A DNA stretch of 64,000 bases, taken from positions 8,370,001-8,434,000 of the forward strand of contig NZ_CP017248.1 of NCBI RefSeq assembly GCF_001735805.1. Reading direction: 5' to 3'. The position numbers and the translations under genes were made by a program. Below the pieces are notes generated by a model. It searched no databases, was not told where the DNA came from, and saw nothing but the letters and a program-made list of their open reading frames with translations. Of the stretch, positions 60,990 through 64,000 are shown piece after piece; position 1 is the first letter of the stretch; each line of letters begins with the position of its first letter. Source of the stretch: Streptomyces fodineus. GTDB lineage: Bacteria > Actinomycetota > Actinomycetes > Streptomycetales > Streptomycetaceae.

Positions 60990-61292
60990 CGTCTCAACGC
61001 AGTGCGCCTCCGGCGGACCTTCCGTGGGCGGCCCGGCGCCGACGCGCCCGAGGAGGTCCCGGAGGCGACGCGGGGTGGGTCGCTTGCCTGCGCTGGGCGA
61101 GGCAGGACTCCCCACGGCAACGCACGGCTCGCCGCTACCGGCCGGCCCCGCCGCCCGCGGCGCGCCGGAGGCTGGCCTCGGTGCCCGCGAACCCGAGGTG
61201 GCACCCTGCACCCGCCCGTCCGAGGCCCGATCGCGTCGTTCCGCCCGAGGCGGCATTGCGGGCCGGCCCCGGGTCGCCGTAGAACACCGGCC
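60990..61292. other. non-coding stretch before the PNGase-like gene
   Basis: No gene is supported. The region is GC-rich with no recognised palindrome. The upstream extension of the PNGase-like frame through it has no start with a ribosome binding site and is Arg/Pro-rich, so I treat it as untranslated. Confidence 0.5.
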
Positions 61293-62903
61293 ATGAGAAG
61301 ACGGATAGTCATGTCCATGCTCGCCGGGGCGACCCTCTGGGTGAGTGCGTTCTTCGGCACCGGAGCCGCTGCCGCCCAAGCGGCCGACGTCCCGGCCGAG
61401 TTCGGTACCGACTGGCACGATCCGGTCACCGCGGCACCGCCCGTCGACCGGCCGCACACCACGTCGTGCCAGGTCACCCTCGCCGACGCCCAGTTCCGCG
61501 ACTTCACGCCGTACCGGGGCGCGTACACCCCGCCCCAGGGTTGCGGCGACCGCTGGAGCAAGGTCGTCCTGCGCCTCGACGGCAAGGTGAAGGGCCGTCA
61601 GTACGACCGCCTCGGCTATCTGCACGTCGGCGGGGTCGAGATCCTGCGCACCTCCACCCCGGAACCCTCGCCCGACGGCATCGAGTGGCACGTCGAGAAG
61701 GACGTCACCCGCTACAGCGACACCTTCCGCAGCCCGCAGGACGTCGAGATGCTGATCGGCAACGTCGTGGACGACACCTACACCGGGGTCATCGACGTGC
61801 ACGCCACCCTGACCTTCTACGCGGGCCGTCCCGCGGAGCGAACCCCCGACCGCGTGCTCACCCTCGCCGACACGCCCGACGGCACCACCCTCACCACTCC
61901 GCGCAACAGCGAGCGGATCGTCGCCGAGGTGTACGCGACCGGTTCGGGCGGCGGCTGCGAGGAGTTCTGGTATCTGACCGTGGCCGACCCGGCGTCGTAC
62001 TCCTGCAAGGCGGATCACGGCCCCTACCGCGAGGTGCAGGTCAAGGTCGACGGTCAACTCGCCGGAATCGCGGCGCCGTTCCCGAACGTCTGGACCGGCG
62101 GCTGGTCCAACCCCTTCCTCTGGTACGTCATCCCGGCGCCGCACGCCTTCGACGTCCGGCCCATCGAATACGATCTCACCCCCTTCGCGGGCCTGCTCGA
62201 CGACGGGCGTCCGCACCGCGTCGAGGTCTCCGTCGTCGGCGTGCCCGCGGGCCAGTCGGGCTGGAGCGCACCGGTGAACGTCCTGGTCTGGCAGGACGCG
62301 CACCGCGCCCACGTCACCGGAGCGCTGACCGCGGACAAGGCGACGGACATCGCCAACTCCTCCACCTACACGCCCGGTTCGGAGAACCGTGTGAACACCG
62401 AGGCCGGACACCGGCTCACCGTCTCCGGATACCTCGACACCTCGCACGGCCGGGTCACCACGACCGTCACGCGGACACTCGCCAACACCTCCGTCCATCG
62501 CTGGGCCGACGGCGAGAACACGGACGGAGTGGACGCGACCTGGTCCGACGATCAGACGGTCAGCGTCGGCGGACACGGTCCCGCGCGGACGACGCGGACG
62601 CATCGGACGTACACCATGAACGGCGCCACGACCGTGGGCACGGACAACCGGCTGCGCACCGTACTGACCCTCGGGGACCGGGCGTCCGCCGTGGAACTGC
62701 GGGACGGCCGGCGTACCGCGTGGTCGCGCTTCGACGACACCTACAGCGGCGACGCGGCGTACACGATGAATGTCCCGCGCGATCAGCGGCACGCGGTCGG
62801 CACGTCGAGCGAGCGCTATCGGCTGTACGGCTCCGACGGCTGCTACGACCGTTCGCTGACCACGGTTCAGGGGGTGCTGACGCAGGACCGCCGGCTCTGT
62901 TGA
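61293..62903 (+). CDS. secreted peptide-N4-asparagine amidase A-like protein
   Basis: A 536-residue exported protein. The signal is MRRRIVMSMLAGATLWVSAF, cleaved near GAAAAQA. The mature part matches the PNGase A family: HTTSCQVTLADAQFRDFTPY, WSKVVLRLDGKVKGRQYDRL, GGVEILRTSTPEP, TGGWSNPFLWYVIPAPHAFD, SGWSAPVNVLVWQD. PNGase A removes N-glycans from glycoproteins or glycopeptides, so a role in feeding on plant or fungal glycoproteins is likely. It is monocistronic. Confidence 0.88.
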   Translation: MRRRIVMSMLAGATLWVSAFFGTGAAAAQAADVPAEFGTDWHDPVTAAPPVDRPHTTSCQVTLADAQFRDFTPYRGAYTPPQGCGDRWSKVVLRLDGKVKGRQYDRLGYLHVGGVEILRTSTPEPSPDGIEWHVEKDVTRYSDTFRSPQDVEMLIGNVVDDTYTGVIDVHATLTFYAGRPAERTPDRVLTLADTPDGTTLTTPRNSERIVAEVYATGSGGGCEEFWYLTVADPASYSCKADHGPYREVQVKVDGQLAGIAAPFPNVWTGGWSNPFLWYVIPAPHAFDVRPIEYDLTPFAGLLDDGRPHRVEVSVVGVPAGQSGWSAPVNVLVWQDAHRAHVTGALTADKATDIANSSTYTPGSENRVNTEAGHRLTVSGYLDTSHGRVTTTVTRTLANTSVHRWADGENTDGVDATWSDDQTVSVGGHGPARTTRTHRTYTMNGATTVGTDNRLRTVLTLGDRASAVELRDGRRTAWSRFDDTYSGDAAYTMNVPRDQRHAVGTSSERYRLYGSDGCYDRSLTTVQGVLTQDRRLC

Positions 62904-63121
62904 GCGCGGCGACGTGGAATGCGCCACTCGCAGGGTGATCGACGGGCCCGTGCCGTGGTCGTCGCCGGCATCGCCGAGCCCGGTGATCTGAAGGCCTGGA
63001 TCACGTGCATACCCGACGAGGGCTCGGGGGTGGAACCGGCGGCCGTGGCGGTACGGCCGGCCGTGGGGTGACGTATGTCGGCGGGCCGTTCGCCGGGGTC
63101 GGCGTGCGGCCCGCTTCGCTA

Positions 63122-63146
63122 TGAGACGGCTCGGCGTGCCGTCTCA
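63122..63146 (-). terminator. 9-bp hairpin at the MarR gene end
   Basis: TGAGACGGC and GCCGTCTCA pair perfectly with a 7-base loop; the right arm includes the stop of the leftward MarR gene. No U-run follows. It may also limit read-through from the convergent PNGase gene. Confidence 0.55.
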
Positions 63147-63593
63147 GCAGCGCTGGCCGCCGTCCCCTTCGACCAGGGTGTCCAGCAGGACGCCGAGCAC
63201 CTGGCGCTCCTTCTCCGTCAGCGGGGCGAGGATCTCCTCGGCCGCCGAGCGGCGTGCGCCACGCAGCTTGCGCAGGGTCGTACGCCCCTCGTCCGTCAGC
63301 TCGATCCGGGTCACGCGCCGGTTCGCCGGATCCGGCACCCGCCGTACCTTCCCGTGCGCCTCCAGCCCGTCCACCAGGGTCGTCACCGCGCGCGGCACCA
63401 CCTCGAGGCGCGCGGCGAGGTCGGCCATGCGCGGGGGCGACGCGTAGTGGGCGAGGGTGCGCAGCAGCCGGGACTGGGCCGGGGTGATGCCCAGGTCGTG
63501 CCGTTCCAGATGGCGCTTCTGGATGCGGTGCACCCGGCGGGTCAGCCGCAGCAACTGCTCGGCGAGCAGGCCGTCGGGATCGGGGGTGGTCAT
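63144..63593 (-). CDS. MarR-family transcriptional regulator
   Basis: A 149-residue MarR protein: LGITPAQSRLLRTLAHYASP, MADLAARLEVVPRAVTTLVD as the recognition helix pair, and DPANRRVTRIELTDEGRTTL as the wing. It is divergent from an ABC multidrug exporter gene and very likely represses it and itself through the palindrome between them. Confidence 0.95.
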   Translation of the reverse strand: MTTPDPDGLLAEQLLRLTRRVHRIQKRHLERHDLGITPAQSRLLRTLAHYASPPRMADLAARLEVVPRAVTTLVDGLEAHGKVRRVPDPANRRVTRIELTDEGRTTLRKLRGARRSAAEEILAPLTEKERQVLGVLLDTLVEGDGGQRC

Positions 63594-63617
63594 GCGGGAA
63601 CAATATCAGGATGCCGT

Positions 63618-63642
63618 TCATTGTGAGTATAGGTAACAATGA
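63618..63642. promoter_or_regulatory. operator-like palindrome with a promoter between marR and the exporter
   Basis: TCATTGT and ACAATGA are inverted copies 11 bases apart, a spacing usual for MarR operators. On the plus strand TTGTGA (63621) and TACGAT (63645) with 18 bases between form a plausible promoter of the exporter gene, so a bound MarR would cover it. Confidence 0.7.
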
Positions 63643-63706
63643 GCTACGATCCGTTCGTCATCGTCGGCCACCTCCGGCCGGCGCCCGTTCCCCTCCGTAG
63701 GAGCCC

Positions 63707-64000
63707 ATGCATCCCGACCGTGAAACCTCATGGACACCACCTGCCGACGCCAAGGAACAGCCCCGGCAGGTGCGCCGCATCCTGAAGCTCTTCCGTCCCT
63801 ATCGCGGGCGGCTCGCGATCGTCGGCCTGCTGGTCGGCGCCTCCTCGCTGGTTTCGGTGGCCACACCGTTCCTGCTCAGGGAGACCCTGGATGTCGCGAT
63901 CCCCCGGGGCCGCACCGGCCTGCTCAGTCTGCTCGCGCTCGGCATGATCCTCAGCGCGGTCCTCTCCAGCGTCTTCGGCGTACTCCAGACGCTGATCTCG
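63707..64000 (+). CDS. ABC multidrug exporter, N-terminal part (cut by the window edge)
   Basis: The first 98 residues of a membrane-ATPase fusion: RRILKLFRPYRGRLAIVGLL, VSVATPFLLRETLDVAIPRG, LLSLLALGMILSAVLSSVFG, the first two membrane helices of an MsbA-like exporter. AGGAG lies 3 nt before the ATG. The gene continues beyond the window. Divergent MarR control points to drug or metabolite efflux. Confidence 0.9.
   Translation, partial: MHPDRETSWTPPADAKEQPRQVRRILKLFRPYRGRLAIVGLLVGASSLVSVATPFLLRETLDVAIPRGRTGLLSLLALGMILSAVLSSVFGVLQTLIS

Noticed and set aside
61002..61292. In-frame upstream extension of the PNGase-like gene
   Set aside because: Arg/Pro-rich, without ribosome binding site, and it would bury the signal peptide.

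Overview
The window is high-GC actinobacterial DNA, almost certainly Streptomyces. The support is very high third-position GC, frequent GTG starts with GGAGG-type ribosome binding sites, a complete conservon (cvnABCD), a xylA / xylB / ROK-repressor locus, DUF5709 and DUF6397 proteins, and an accessory region full of RsbW-like ATPases and XRE/TPR regulators. No rRNA, tRNA or CRISPR array was recognised.

Positions 1 to about 27.4 kb look like an accessory, probably integrated region. Its right end holds an excisionase-like gene and a tyrosine integrase that overlap by ATGA, followed by short direct repeats and a strong terminator. Inside it are two leftward operons that together look like an undescribed biosynthetic or self-protection system. 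Operon A (17.7 to 10.0 kb) encodes a MoaA-like radical SAM protein, a B12-type radical SAM protein, a MccF/S66 carboxypeptidase, a class II aminoacyl-tRNA-synthetase paralogue without an anticodon-binding domain, a small unknown protein, a short-chain dehydrogenase, a WYL regulator and an HhH-GPD DNA glycosylase. It has a 12-bp inverted repeat in its leader and a 14-bp hairpin after its end. Operon B (9.6 kb to the left edge) encodes a Nudix hydrolase, a PCMT-like methyltransferase, an ABC exporter, a Nudix-phosphotransferase fusion, a methyltransferase-Nudix-PCMT fusion of the FxLD-system type, half of a VanX-like dipeptidase, a tandem-Nudix protein and a truncated Nudix gene. Many joints are ATGA, GTGA or one-base overlaps, so the proteins are probably made together. 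The content suggests a product related to an aminoacyl nucleotide or modified nucleoside, or a modified peptide, with built-in protection. This is inference: no precursor peptide and no lanthipeptide synthetase is visible, and the left end of the system lies outside the window.

From 18 to 25.5 kb are host-interaction genes of the accessory region: a DUF6624-like protein, an ATPase-methyltransferase fusion, an anti-sigma-type ATPase, an XRE/TPR regulator coupled to a phosphotransferase, decayed gene remnants, CutA and a winged-helix protein.

From 27.6 kb the content is ordinary chromosome. It holds an acetaldehyde dehydrogenase with its GAF regulator, an exported amidase, an acetamidase with an amino-acid permease, a Nudix gene, the divergent xylose locus, an MpaB-type oxygenase gene, an MHYT protein beside the conservon with a detached second roadblock protein, a thioesterase, a DUF3516 helicase, ribosomal protein L31 type B, an asymmetric heterodimeric ABC exporter, an L,D-transpeptidase-like lipoprotein, a secreted PNGase A-like protein, and a MarR gene divergent from an ABC exporter cut by the right edge. 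Two intergenic stretches (39.7 and 55.8 to 56.3 kb) carry decayed tandem repeats.
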